From the NCBI RefSeq assembly GCF_030272615.1, contig NC_081407.1, positions 97,013,897 to 97,077,896 on the forward strand: DNA of 64,000 bases. The letters run 5' to 3'. The stretch comes from Cryptomeria japonica. Taxonomy: Eukaryota > Streptophyta > Pinopsida > Cupressales > Cupressaceae. The notes below the pieces were generated by a model, which made no database searches, was not told the origin of the DNA, and saw only the letters and a program-made list of their open reading frames with translations. Every line of letters starts with the position of its first letter. Positions within the stretch are counted from its first letter, which is position 1. Shown here piece after piece: positions 33,808 to 44,900 of this stretch. A program made the translations under genes and the position numbers.

Positions 33808-34280
33808 AAGAAAAAACCGTACGATCGTACGGGACCGTACAACAGTTGACCGTACGGTCGACTTAAAAAAACAAAAACAAACAAACAAACAAACAAAAAA
33901 AATACGAAGATGCCACGGTGGGACCACCGTGCGGTGGCAACATCGACGGTGGACCACCATCCGGTGGATACACCGCCCACGCAAAGAATAAGACACGCAG
34001 CCGCACAAACACACACGCAACCGCTTCGTCGTCAGTGGTCCACTGTATCATTGAACTGTGTTGGGCGTGCGGAAGGACCGTACGGTGTGCACGGTTGACC
34101 ATGTTGTCCGTATGCTAGTGGTATGTTCGTACGGTAAGGAGGGTGTTGACCGCACGGGAAGGTGGTCGTACAATTGGAGGTGTCAGTGTTGTTGTTGACT
34201 GTACGGGGAGGTTGTATGGTCGTGGTGCCATCGAGGACATTACAATGGAAAAAAAAAGAAAACGACAAGGACCAGAAAAA
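33808..34280 (+). other. CGTACGG palindrome-rich spacer in element B
   Basis: Two perfect palindromes, CGTACGATCGTACG (33818-33831) and GACCGTACGGTC (33848-33859), are followed by many CGTACGG / CCGTAC variants at 34076-34210 and an A/C simple repeat at 33866-33900. ORFs predicted on both strands come from the CG-rich composition and are not genes. The motif CCGTACGG also recurs in the spacer of element A. Confidence 0.7.
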
Positions 34281-35247
34281 TCATTTGATGACATTTGGAG
34301 CCAGGACGCTAAAAATATTAGAGTGGAGAAGAAGGGTTTTGACATCTTAAAATATCACAGAAATGATGTGCGCCATGGGCTTTCGTGTGGTTCTAAGGGT
34401 TGTAAATTGGCTGCCCCTCGACCCCGTTGGGGCACTGCCCCAAACCCTGCGGGGGCGCTGCCCCAGACCACCAGTTTATTTTTGAGCTACAATACACTTT
34501 TTGAGTTGGGCGAAGGGCATCAGAGAAGCACAGTAAGTGTTGGGTTGTCCCGTACTGTGAGAAAGAAGCCTGCAGCTAAGCATTGGCGGAGAAGCCATAA
34601 GCCGTAGAGGGAGACGGATTTGGAGGTTGCGAACAAACAAAGTTTGAGGGAAGGCATTGCAAGAACGCAAAGTCATACGACACCAGAGAGTTATTCAATT
34701 CAGTTATCAACCTTTGGGGAGTGTGATGGAGGATTTGAAGTGTCTCGTAGCCTTTGTGACAGAGGGTTGTGGCCACCTTCAGGCATGAATGGTACACTTT
34801 GAGGAACTCGGAGTATGTCTCGGCTGGACGTGAGGTTGCCTTGGTGGATGCATAGAGGGCTCGGGAGGAGCTGACCACCAGGTTGGAGGCAGGAGTAGCG
34901 TGAGACTTAGCTCAGCGTACCCAGGAGTTGGATGTCGAGAGGGCAGCGTGGGTGGCTATCGAGGACAAATTGGCTAGGGAGACAGTATCATTTGAGTAGC
35001 AGTTGGTGGAGGCTAAGACTGAAACGCGTGTTTTGTAGACAAGTTTGGTTTAGGCACAGGAGGACTGTGATGTCGAAGGAAGCAATAATGGTGAAATCCG
35101 CACTTGAGCATCGGATGGTAGCAGAAAAGGGTTTTCAGGCGAGGACGCAGCAGGTGTATAAGTTTCGAGCTCGACTGGTGTCAGCAGTTCTGTTTAATGT
35201 CATCTCTATTTTGTATTAAGTCGTCCGGAGACGACTTCTTTTCTTTT
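34281..35247 (+). pseudogene. Element B remnant of the extra 3' ORF
   Basis: The end of this region (34820-35190) can be read as AREELTTRLEAG, LAQRTQELDVERAAWVAIEDKLARE and QLVEAKTETRV, with stops between. This is the coiled coil seen in element A (EELATQLHMVEDELVQQR, EEQLDHEKAQRAA). The first half of the A ORF (the plant-transposon-like part) was not found, and 34281-34560 contains unrelated GC-rich text. Function unknown. Confidence 0.65.
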
Positions 35248-35255
35248 GGGGGGGA
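35248..35255 (+). promoter_or_regulatory. Polypurine tract of element B
   Basis: GGGGGGGA after a T-rich stretch, just before the 3' LTR. Confidence 0.75.
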
Positions 35256-35258
35256 TGA

Positions 35259-35529
35259 TGTTGGCAGCAATATTGTACATGAAAATAAAACTAGTTAATT
35301 AAGTTGTAATTGTCTTGGTTAGTTGGCAACCGAGGGGTGGCAGTTGCGGTGCGACGGTTGGCGCTCGCACCCCCTTGGTATCTTCATATACTTCCGAATG
35401 TAACTTGTGACAGACAACAATTAGGAATGGAATAAAAGTCTTATATTTGACCTGATATCTATGGCATTATTATTCTGCATTACGTGCTTTATCTGTGTAC
35501 TTTAAGTTATTCACTCGAGAGGGTAAACA
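35259..35529 (+). repeat. Element B 3' LTR
   Basis: 271 bp, TGTTGGCAGC...GGTAAACA, very close to the 5' LTR with a handful of substitutions. Confidence 0.93.
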
Positions 35530-35534
35530 AAACT

Positions 35535-35880
35535 TTTGAACTCGATGCAATTGCAGGAAGTCAAATTCCACAACCTTCGCTAGCACCCTCCTCATGTGTG
35601 CAAGGTGGAAGCACAGACAAAGCAACGCAAAATGTGCAAACATAGATGAAGCAAGCGAATTGTTTGACCGAAAGCCTCAAAAAGACATCATCTGATGGAA
35701 TGCATTGATTGCAAGTATGTAGTGGTCATGGATGCAAAATGTGGAAGCATAGATAGGACACATCATGCGAATTGTTTGACCAAATGACTCAAGGATGAAA
35801 TATTATTCAATGCAATGTTGTGGGAATACAGGAATTAAATCTGATCAAAAGATTTAGAAATGTTCAAGCATACGCAATTG
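35535..35880 (+). pseudogene. PPR pseudogene, block 4 of 4
   Basis: It continues block 3 across element B: the AAACT junction gives ALETF, then QLQEVK-like text and PSLAPSS. Further units read EASELFDRKPQKDII and, at the end, DLEMFKHTQL (from 'ALEMFKQMQL'). At about 35880 the PPR text changes, without any recognisable boundary sequence, into the LAZ1/TMEM184 reading frame, so the last Met-initiated ORF (35860) is a chimera of the two. Confidence 0.78.
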
Positions 35881-36029
35881 GTGTTTGCCTTGATCTCCTT
35901 TATGTCTCTTGTGATGAGCAGCAAATCCATATATTTTAATTCTATTCAAGAAGTGTACGAGGCGTGGGTTATATATAATTTCCTTTCCCTGTGTCTTGCA
36001 TGGTTAGGGGAAACAGGTGTTGTAGTCAC
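35880..36029 (+). pseudogene. LAZ1/TMEM184 (DUF300) pseudogene, block 1 of 3
   Basis: The reading VFALISFMSL...SKSIYFNSIQ, EVYEAWVIYNFLSLCLAW and LGETGVVVT is the diagnostic region of the organic solute transporter Ost-alpha/TMEM184 family. Its plant members include LAZ1 and LAZ1 homologues, multi-pass membrane proteins of tonoplast and plasma membrane involved in brassinosteroid and cell-death signalling. SIYF(N/D)SIREVYEAWVIYNFLSLCLAWVGG is the family wording. The family N-terminus is missing. The copia element interrupts after GVVVT at TSD GTCAC. Confidence 0.88.
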
Positions 36030-36798
36030 TATTGAAAATATTAGCTAAGTTCGGATATCTGATTATCGAACCTTGATGTTGTCAAATGACAATCATATAT
36101 GTATGTATTATTTTAATGTACTTGTTATTGGGCTAGACCCAAATGTAACGTGGGAAAGGCAAATCAATGTGTGATAGGGCTGGGCCCAAAATGTAACGTG
36201 CTAAGGCATTGGGCTGGACCCAAATGTCCAACGTGGGAAATATCAATAACAATATAACATTAAATTAATAATGTTGCAAGCCGACCTAAGGAGGTCTACC
36301 GCCAAAAGAAGGATATATATATAACAACTTCAAGATGAAGTCAAACACATTTTTCATTACTTGCAAAATACAATCTGCTCTTCTATGTTAGCGATCTGCT
36401 CTTCTACCCTTAGCGAATCTGCTGGTCTGCACTTTGGCGAACCTCAAGGACATTATTAAGCGAAGTTGTCAAGATTGTCTTTGATTCTGCTGCAGCTTGT
36501 TGAAGTCATCTTCTGCTGATCTGCTCCTTTGGTCATCTACTGCTGGTTAGGGCTGCATCCTCTATCATCTTGGCAACTTGCTGTTTGGAAAGCAATCAGA
36601 GATAAGTCTGTTATATTGTAATTGCCTACCATTGAGATAATACATCTTATAGTTTAAGGCTGGGTTTTTCACCTCCAAGAGGGAGGTTTTCCCAGGGTAT
36701 TGGTGTCTTGTGTCTTGTGTTTCAATACTATTACTGTTTATTCACAGTCTGATTATGGTTAATTAGTTTGTTTAGCATCTGAGCACTTAAATTTAACA
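36030..36798 (+). repeat. Copia D 5' LTR
   Basis: 769 bp. It starts TATTGAAAATATTAG (TG in the other LTR) and ends AAATTTAACA. Duplicated text GGTGTCTTGTGTCTTGTGTTTC lies near its end, and a TATA-like GGATATATATATAA is at about 36312. Confidence 0.95.
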
Positions 36799-36810
36799 TG
36801 GTATCAGAGC
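36799..36810 (+). promoter_or_regulatory. Copia D primer-binding site (initiator tRNA-Met)
   Basis: TGGTATCAGAGC immediately follows the LTR, the standard copia primer site. Confidence 0.95.
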
Positions 36811-36880
36811 TTTAGGTTCATTCAAATTATCAGATTATTAGTTGCTCTTCACTTTCAGTTTGTTGTTTTAGTTTTACAAG

Positions 36881-37483
36881 ATGGTTACAGGTCTGAAAGT
36901 AGAGGATAGACTTGAAGGTGCCCTAAATTTCACATCATGGAAGGTTTGTATCCTCCTTGCTCTTGAAGAATTAGAGCTGTTACAGTTTGTGGAAAATATG
37001 GATCTAACTGAACCTTCGGATCCGGAAGAGCTAAAGCAATTCAAGAAGAATGCTCTCAAAGCAAACAAGTTTCTTATTGATTCCGTGAAGGATCACCTTG
37101 TTCCAGTCATCTCCAAGGTGAAGACAGCCCGAGAGATGTTCAAACATCTTGAAGGGATATATGAGATCAACAACATCAGCCGGACACTCACATTGAGGCA
37201 GCAACTTCTTCAAGTCAAAATGTGCAAAGGAGATTCAGTCATGTCCTTCTTCATGAAGATTTCAGAATTGAAGGACCAACTCAGCGCCATTGGAAGTGAA
37301 GTTGTGGACAAGGATATTGTCATGATTGCGTTGAATGGTCTTCCCGACTCTTGGGATCCCTTCATTCAAAGCATAAGTGGAAGAGCTGAATTCCCTTCCT
37401 TCGATCGCCTCCGATCAGATTCGATTCAAGAGGAGTCTTGCCTTGCTACCAGAGAAATGCACAAAGGCTCTCATGGAGGAGAT
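36881..37483 (+). pseudogene. Copia D gag
   Basis: ATG at 36881 opens 201 codons: MVTGLKVEDRLEGALNFTSW, KVCILLALEELELLQFV, AREMFKHLEGIYEI, RQQLLQVKMCKGDSVMSFF and VMIALNGLPDSW. This is the copia-type gag (UBN2 family) pattern. The TAA at 37484-37486 stands where the frame continues in the same phase with HVLASQHVRRKGGHWKKN, so it is a nonsense mutation (CAA to TAA likely) rather than the gene end. It lies in a favourable position 70 bases after the primer-binding site. Confidence 0.88.
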
Positions 37484-38254
37484 TAACATGTGCTTGCATC
37501 TCAACATGTTAGAAGAAAGGGAGGTCATTGGAAGAAGAACAACTTCAAAAGAGATAGAGACTTCAGACCTCCAGCTTTCAATTCAAAGAAGAAGCCAAGG
37601 GATCTTTCACGTGTTCGTTGCTTCAGATGCGACAAGTTTGGACATTATGCCAAAGAATGTCAGAATTCGCCCATGCAAGGACAGGCCAACCTGAATGAAG
37701 TTGCAAACTCAGAAGACAATGAAGACTACCTCTTCATTTCCGCCTTGTCCAGCAATGTGGCAACCGATAGTAACACTTGGTTAATCGACAGTGGTGCATC
37801 TAGGCACATCACAAGATATCGAGAGCATCTCTCAGACTTGATGGAGAAAGAGTCCAACCTTCATGTGGTAATTGGTGATGATGCTTAGTATTCGGTAAGA
37901 GGCTTTGGTAGCACTTCTTTAAATTTAGAATCTGGTATGTCTTTGCATCTTAGTGATATCTTATTTGTACCTGGAATTAAGAGGAATCTAATTTCCATTT
38001 CTGCTCTAGAAGATAAAGGTTATCAAATAGCATTTTCTGAAGGTTAAGTACTTGCATGGCCTAAGAAATCTAACATTAAATCTGCTCGTGCTATTGGAAA
38101 TAGATATGACAGTTTGTATAAGCTTTCAGCTAAACCCATTCGAGCACTCATTCATGAAGCTCCTGAATCTAGTGAGCTATGGCATAGAAGGCTCGGTCAT
38201 CTTCACTATCAGGCACTTCCTTCACTTGAAAAGATGGTTAAAGGTATGCCTAAA
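37484..38254 (+). pseudogene. Copia D zinc knuckle, protease and integrase N-terminus
   Basis: The frame is continuous with gag. It has a CCHC knuckle CFRCDKFGHYAKEC, the retropepsin active site WLIDSGASRHIT, then NLHVVIGDDA[stop]YSVRGFG, LEDKGYQIAFSEG, and the integrase pre-domain LWHRRLGHLHYQALPSLEKM. The two zinc-binding His are in WHRRLGH; the two Cys are found only after the solo LTR (CKGC at 41050). Stops at 37886 and 38046. Confidence 0.88.
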
Positions 38255-39285
38255 TGTAATGTCCCCTAATCAGATTTGGTATAATTTAACCATAATCAAG
38301 CTATTTTCAAAATACTAATGACTTAAACTAACTTGATTAAGAATCAAGTCTATCTTACACGAGTCAAATCTGTGATACTTGATCTTTCTTTAGTCTATCA
38401 AGTACTTGCTAACTTACCATATTAAATAACCAATCTTATTCTAATTCATATAAATCCTTTACGCATTTATTAATTATTATTTGTATAAATTATTGCATGA
38501 TATTACAAAGTAATTTCTAAAGTATTATGTAACCTTAACTATTTTATTAATATCTATTATTATCAATATTTATATTTACACATCATTATATTACTCTTAT
38601 TCTGATTTGAGTATATATATGAACTAAATAGTATTATCAATTATTTATGGATTACTAGTATCCTTTTATATTATTACTATACAACTAAATAGTATTACCA
38701 ATTATTTATGGATTTACTAGTATCCTTTTATATTATTACTGTACTATTACCACATAAACAATCCTAATTAGTAATGTGTTTAGGGGCTGATATTGGCAGA
38801 CAGATCTGACACGTGTCAGATCTGGTCTGCCACTGACTTGATATCCTTATTAAATATATTGCACTCTATGTTTAATATTTTCATTAATATTAACCTCTGC
38901 ATGGAAACATTATTTCATACAGTAAAAGTATATCCCCACGCACACCATCAAGGTCAATATTATTCTGATGTGTTCTAATCGGTGGTTCCCCATCATATGT
39001 ATCCCTTTTGTAAATCTGCCTTTGAATGATTTATTCTCTTTATAATTTATATGCACATTTGCTGGTGTATGTACGTTAGATCTTCCCCTTCCATACCATA
39101 CTTATTATATCCTCCTTAAATTCTGCTCTCCTCAATTTCTTAATCTGCACATATTCTTCATGTATCTTGTCGTATATTCTGCATATATTTCTGCATTGAA
39201 CTTTCTTCTGATTTGCAGATCTGTAGGTGTCAAGTATATCTTTATTTTTTTACACTACACACATATCTCTCCTACTCCCATTCTG

Positions 39286-39319
<34 letters not shown>

Positions 39320-41018
39320 TCTTCTTAAAAGATGTGACTTTTTATCAAGAAACATCATGCTTCGAATGTTTTCATTAATGGTATGCAACCCTTGGTCATT
39401 AGTTTCAATCGCACATTTTCCTTAACCCACATTAAATTCTATTTAATGTTTTCTAAATCCAAATTGCACCTGTTCAGAATATTTGTTGACAATTCTTAAA
39501 CATAACTCTTAATTATTTCTCTTTGATCGAAACTTCCGTTTAAGCAACTAATATTCATAATCATACTTAAATACTTATTTATCTTTCCATAGTCACTTTG
39601 TTTTCTTATCAACTTGTGAGTACGTATACTTTCTAATCGCTGTTATTTTTATTTGTTTTATCAATGCTGGATGTCTATGTTCACTGCTCCTTTTAATTAC
39701 CAGTCTTCATCAAATCGCTGACTTTAGAAACTTGACTATCGCTGCCATTAGACATTAGTAATAAAATGATGCTTTTTCAATATGAATTACTGCTTACCAA
39801 CTGTATCTTATTAAACACCAATATTTACATCCTTAGCAAGCAATTATGTGCTTTGTCTCTGGAATCACTTTGTCATGTATCACTGCGAACTCAGACCCGC
39901 TGCTTTGTCCTATGTTTGTATTTTAATTTATATTATCGACTGCATGTATTTATCGCTGCCACCTAATTCTAAACAAATCGGCACCTTAGAAGAAATGAAC
40001 TGTTGTGTAATCGTTACCCATACATGTATTGCTGTATTCATTTACTGACTTTAATTATATCTGTAATTAATTACTAATTTAATATTTTAATCTGCCAATA
40101 GAAATTCTTATTAATGACCACGATTCACGATAGTCTTTTAATACCGTCTGTTATTTTGACCGGATAGAAATTCTGATATCCTGTCATACATTACTCACAC
40201 AATACATATAAATTCGGTGACACATATATATTTATTCTATATATGAATACATGAATACAATGGATGGCGAGTTGCTGGTTCACCGTAGTTTGTTGTATAT
40301 TTATATTTTTCATCACGTAGCTTACTGTATGTGTATGCTACTCCAAGTATATATAATACCAAGTATATCATAAGGGTCTGATTTTATATATATATATATA
40401 TATAATCAGACTGTATCTGAGTGTATGCTGTATATATGTATTGCTCGAAGTACTGTATAATGGTCCATTACTGTTATCCATGCGTAAGGGTCTGAGTATA
40501 TATCAGAATGTATAAACAACTGGGACTGTATGTACATCTGAATGCGACTCTGCAATGGATTCAACAGTGTTCATGGTTTAGCCAATCCTTTTGACAACAA
40601 TGATAATATGTCCATCATTATGAACCAGTCAACATATTGATTGTTTGCCACTGTAATATATTAATTGTGTTTCTTGCTTGCTCGGTTTGCACGTATCAAT
40701 CATTACGTTCATAGCCTTCACTTAAATAGTCACTATTGTTTGAAGATTGTCATAATACTTATTTGTTTATTTTTCTGTCTCCCCTACATTGTTTCTAATT
40801 TCTTAACAACTGTTTATAATATATAAATTATGTTTACAATATAATATTAATTTATTTTTATTTGAACATTTCAAGAATAAATATTAATATATATTAATAT
40901 ATATTAATTAAATAATTATTTAATAAATAAATAAATTTCAAATAATCATTATATTAATTAATAGTAATACTTGCCTCATTTAGGATATATATATAACGAT
41001 CAAGGAGGGGACATGACA
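38255..41018 (-). mobile_element. Solo LTR 1 nested in copia pol
   Basis: 2764 bp, TGTAATGTCCCC at the left and GGGGACATGACA at the right, TSD CTAAA (38250-38254 and 41019-41023). By analogy with the chromovirus LTR (GGGACATTACA is the 3' end), it lies on the minus strand. Very AT-rich, with (TA)n at 39290-39317 and 40386-40403 and a repeated segment AACTAAATAGTATTA(T/C)CAAT near 38623 and 38682. It shares the block GACAGATCTGACA...GTCAGATCTGGTCTGCC with solo LTR 2, so both belong to one family. No ORF inside is credible. Confidence 0.9.
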
Positions 41019-42100
41019 CTAAACTTAATCAATCTCATGATGATGCTTGCAAAGGTTGTGCATTAGGTAAGAACACTAAAAGTCCATTTCATAAAAGTGA
41101 AAGTAGAGCTAAAGAAAAATTAGCACTTGTTCATTATGATCTATGCGGACCTATGTTTGTTCCTTCACCTAGCGGATTTCTATACTATGTTACATTTATA
41201 GATGATTTTTCTAGAAAGACTTGGATTTACTTTCTAAAATCTAAAGAATCTGATTAAGTGTTAAGTAGGTTTAAAGAATTTAAAGCTCTAGCTGAAAATA
41301 TGTCTGGCAAAAGAATTAAAGTGTTAAGATCTGACAATGGAGGTGAATACACCTCAAGTAGCTTCAATGACTTTTGTGTAGAAAGAGGAATTAAAAGGGA
41401 GTTTTGTGTTCCCTACAATCCTTAGCAAAATGGTGTAGTTGAACGAAAGAATAGAACCATTATTGAAGCTACTAAAGCTATGATTCACGATCAGGACCTA
41501 CAGACCTTCTTATGGGCTGAAGCATCCAAGACTGTTGTGTACATTCAGAATAGATGTCCTCACCGTGTTCTGAAGAACATAACTCCCGAGGAAGCCTTCA
41601 CAAGAGTCAAACCAGATATCAGCCACTTAAGGATCTTTGGAAGTCCTATCTATGTTCATGTACCAAAGGAAAAGAGGACTAAATTAGAGCCTTCCGAGAA
41701 GAAGGGTATCCTTGTTGGGTATAGTGAATCTTCCAAGGCATTTCGCATCTACATTCCTGGTCAAAGGTACATTGAGGTAAGTAGGGATGTCACCTTTAAA
41801 GAAAATATTGCTTTCAAGAAATCTAAAGGTTCTCTTGTTGATAATGATAAAGAAGTTAATGATAATCAAAATATGGATATTAATACTAACCCTGAGATTC
41901 AAAGCGAGTCTATTGAGCCTCCTGAACCTATTGAGCATGATGATCCTCCTGAGCCTCTGGTTCCAACTGATGGACCTAGAGATATTGCAGTTAGCAAGAA
42001 AAGGCCACTTTGGGTTAGAAGCACAATTCAAGATGCAGAAAAGTTTGCAGCTCCTAGTGGCACTTTCAGAGAAAGTAAGAGACCTCAGAAGCTCTCTAAC
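41019..42100 (+). pseudogene. Copia D integrase core
   Basis: It resumes exactly at the CTAAA TSD with CKGCALGKNTKSPFHKS (the Cys pair of HHCC). Next come VHYDLCGPMFVPS (first catalytic Asp), TFIDDFSRKTWIYFLKSK, VLRSDNGGEYTSS (second Asp) and NGVVERKNRTI (Glu). The C-terminal domain includes HLRIFGSPIYVHVPKEKR and KKGILVGYSESSKAFRIY. Two stops, SD[stop]VLSRF and NP[stop]QNGVVER, fall on Gln positions of the family. The long open piece 41480-42310 covers the C-terminal domain, an acidic linker (EPPEPIEHDDPPEP) and the RT start. Confidence 0.9.
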
Positions 42101-42418
42101 TATGTTGCAATGATGTGCAACATCATTGAGTCTGAACCATCCAGCACAGAAGAAGCTATGAACCAGCAAGCTTGGAAGCTAGCTATGGACGAAGAGTATC
42201 AATCCATCATCAAGAATGATGTCTGGAATGTTGTGCCTAGACCTAAAGGTAAGCCTGTTGTTTCTTCTAAATGGTTGTTTAAATTAAACATGTTGTTGAT
42301 GGTAGTATAGAGAAATATAAAGCTAGGTTTGAAGCTCGTGGTTTTTCTCAAAAGGAAGGCATAGATTATGAAGAAAGATTTGCTCCTGTTGCTAGATATA
42401 GTTCTATTAGAGCTATTA
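42101..42418 (+). pseudogene. Copia D reverse transcriptase, part 1
   Basis: [43 protein letters not shown], then after a frameshift [36 protein letters not shown]. These are RT motifs of copia elements up to the fingers. It stops at TATTA, the TSD of solo LTR 2; the following word in copia is IIAIAAAKGW, which is found at 44175. Confidence 0.9.
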
Positions 42419-44174
42419 TGTAATGTCCCCAACTAGGTTCAAGACAATTTTAACCATAATTAATTGATTTCCAATATATTTATAACTTAACTAAATATAT
42501 TTGGAGACAATTCCACCTTAACGTGCATCGAATCAATGATATTCCGCAGCTCGATCAATTAACTATTAATAGATAAATTGCTAATCTATCATACATCCAT
42601 AATAAATTTACAGATCCAAGCCCTTGCCTATCTCGAGACCATGCCCTCAAGGTTTATGGGTTGTTGATCCCTACTTTGTCTTGGGATCCATCCTATAAAT
42701 TGGATTTAGACCACCCTTCTTTGGAACATCTCAATTCCCAACCTTGTGAATATTGACAGCAGTAGCAAGGATTATATCCAAACAATATTCTTCGTACTGT
42801 TTATTATCTTATGAGTTCTTTCTTATTTACAATCTAATATTTTTATGTCTGATTACGGCATTATATTACAAATATATGTATATGTTTATTTATATCTATA
42901 TGCATATTTATTGATATTACATCATTCATATAGTATTATTACATCATATATATAAACAAATATATACATTATATTGTATTATAAATCATTTATATATTTA
43001 TTAATTACCAATTATTAATACATTTACTAATTACCTTTTTGTATAAATCACTAATACCACCACTGCCTAAAACATAAATTGTTAGTATAAAGGTGGCTGT
43101 AAAACAGACAGATCTGACATGCTGGTCTGCCACTAAATATCTAATATGAGTGTCATACTTATTACACTCTATATTAATATTACTATAAATCACTAATACC
43201 ACCACTGCCTAAAACATAAATTGTTAGTATAAGGGTGGCTGTACAAACAGACAGATCTGACATGCGTCAGATCTGGTCTGCCACTAAATATCTCATATGA
43301 GTGTCATGCTTATTGCACTCTACTTTCTCACAATTACCACTACCTCCATATATTTTTCACAATGTATAATTTCATGCTTCACACGTATGAGAACAACTTT
43401 ATTTTCTGCATTATATTCTCAGAATTATTCACTCCCCCCTCATATATCTTTCACGTAACCATTCATGAGAGGTTACATCTCTTTGAAACTAATTACATTT
43501 CTTCATGACACGTTACCGTTGATTAGGTAATCATCTTTTTAGATATAATATATTATTTTACAAAGTCAAAACAAAACTTTATTATGTTTGTATTTGTATC
43601 TTTTAATTAATCTTCAAATCGCACTTTTCCAAGATGACACTATGCGCTGCCATAGAATCACACCTTTATAATCTCTTGGTCGCTTGTCTTTCATTTATCT
43701 TTGTTATTCACTTCTATTTAAAGCGCTGCATAAGAAAAATATCAATCGAGCATATGTTGAGTCGATCTTTTGGTTTATTAAATAATTCTCATATCTCACT
43801 TCTTATTAACCACTGTTTATTAATAAATCAAACATTTCCTTTATTTTGACAAGTCACCGAATTAAAACAAATCGTAATTCTTTTTAGTGTCTTCATACAA
43901 GATCGCACCCTTTCACATTTGATTGCACCTCCTTATTAACATAATCGTATCCTTTCCATTGTGGCTGTTTGGCTTTTCATGTGCATGATCGTTGATAGTT
44001 ATTATATAAATAATAATAATAACTAATAATAATAACAAATAATAATAAACATTAATAATTATATATTAGAGGAAAATCGTGAAGTCTCATAAATGAGAAG
44101 ATTTTCCAATTTAATTAATAAATGTTTTAATTATCGTATTTATTTAATCCAATGTCCAAGGAGGGGTTATGACA
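42419..44174 (-). mobile_element. Solo LTR 2 nested in copia RT
   Basis: 1756 bp, TGTAATGTCCCC to GGGGTTATGACA, TSD TATTA (42414-42418 and 44175-44179). Same family as solo LTR 1: the AGACAGATCTGACATG...GGTCTGCCACTAAATATCT block occurs twice here (near 43108 and 43250) as an internal tandem duplication of about 140 bp. AT-rich with AATAAT tracts near 44010-44050. Confidence 0.9.
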
Positions 44175-44900
44175 TATTATAGCTATTGCTGCAGCCAAAG
44201 GTTGGAAATTACATCAAATGGATGTAAAGACTATCTTCCTTAATGGTGTTATTGAGGAAGAAGTCTATATTGAACAACCTGAAGGTTATGAGATTCATAA
44301 TAGAGAAACTCATGTGTGCAGATTAAAGAAAGCTCTCTACGGCCTCAAGTAGGCTCCTAGAGCTTGGTATGAAAGAATTGATAAGTACTTACTTAGTCTA
44401 GGATTTTGTAAGAATGATGATGATCTTAACATTTACTTTAAAGTATTTAATGGTGAAATGCTAATTCTGGTTTTATATGTTGATGATTTATTTCTAACTG
44501 GTGTAAGAAAGAATTAGCTACTGAATTTGAAATGAAGGATCTAGGTCTTATGCATTACTTTCTAGGGTTAGAAGTGTGGCAAAGACCTAATGAAATTATT
44601 CTAAGTCAAGGAAAATATATTGTTGATATATTGAAAAGATTTGGTATGATGGATTGTAAACCTATGTCTACTCCTATGGAAACTAACTTGAAGAAGTTGA
44701 GTATTTCTACAGATAACTCTAATTTTGCAGATCCCTCAAAGTACAGGCAGTTGATTGGATCCTTGATGTATCTAGTCAACACTAGACCAGATATCTGCTA
44801 TGCAGTGAGTGCACTCAGCCAATTCATGAACCAGCCAAAGCATGTTCACTTGGTGGCAGCCAAGCACATCCTGAGATACTTGCGAGGAACTATTGGCCAT
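44175..44900 (+). pseudogene. Copia D reverse transcriptase, part 2
   Basis: IAIAAAKGWKLHQMDVKTIFLNG (first catalytic Asp), EEEVYIEQPEGYE, RLKKALYGLK[stop]APRAWYERI and LILVLYVDDLFLTG (YVDD at 44476-44487). A deletion and frameshift follow, then KELATEFEMKDLG, LMHYFLGLEVWQ and STPMETNLKKLS. The stop sits at the Gln of the invariant LKQAPRAW motif (CAG to TAG). Confidence 0.92.

Larger units (their letters stand above)
29896..35529 (+). mobile_element. Tat-like gypsy element B, internally deleted relative of A
   Basis: 5.6 kb. LTRs 29896-30167 and 35259-35529 start TGTTGGC(G/A)GC and end GGTAAACA. TSD AAACT is exact (29891-29895 and 35530-35534). It has a tRNA-Asp-type primer-binding site and a G-run polypurine tract. 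It retains gag, zinc knuckles, protease, a scrap of integrase C-terminus and the 3' coiled-coil ORF. RT, RNase H and the integrase core (about 2.3 kb in A) are missing. Both LTRs and TSD are intact, so it may have transposed as a non-autonomous copy or been deleted later. Confidence 0.93.

Noticed and set aside
33796-34350. Many 60-80 codon ORFs on both strands
   Set aside because: The same CG-rich palindromic spacer is open in several frames; no conserved protein text.
38793-40048. Several 60-70 codon ORFs
   Set aside because: Inside solo LTR 1; hydrophobic because of T-richness and (TA)n tracts.
38255-41018. Interpretation as a DNA transposon with 12-bp inverted ends
   Set aside because: Five-bp TSD, TG...CA ends and shared U5 terminus with a proven LTR element fit a solo LTR better.
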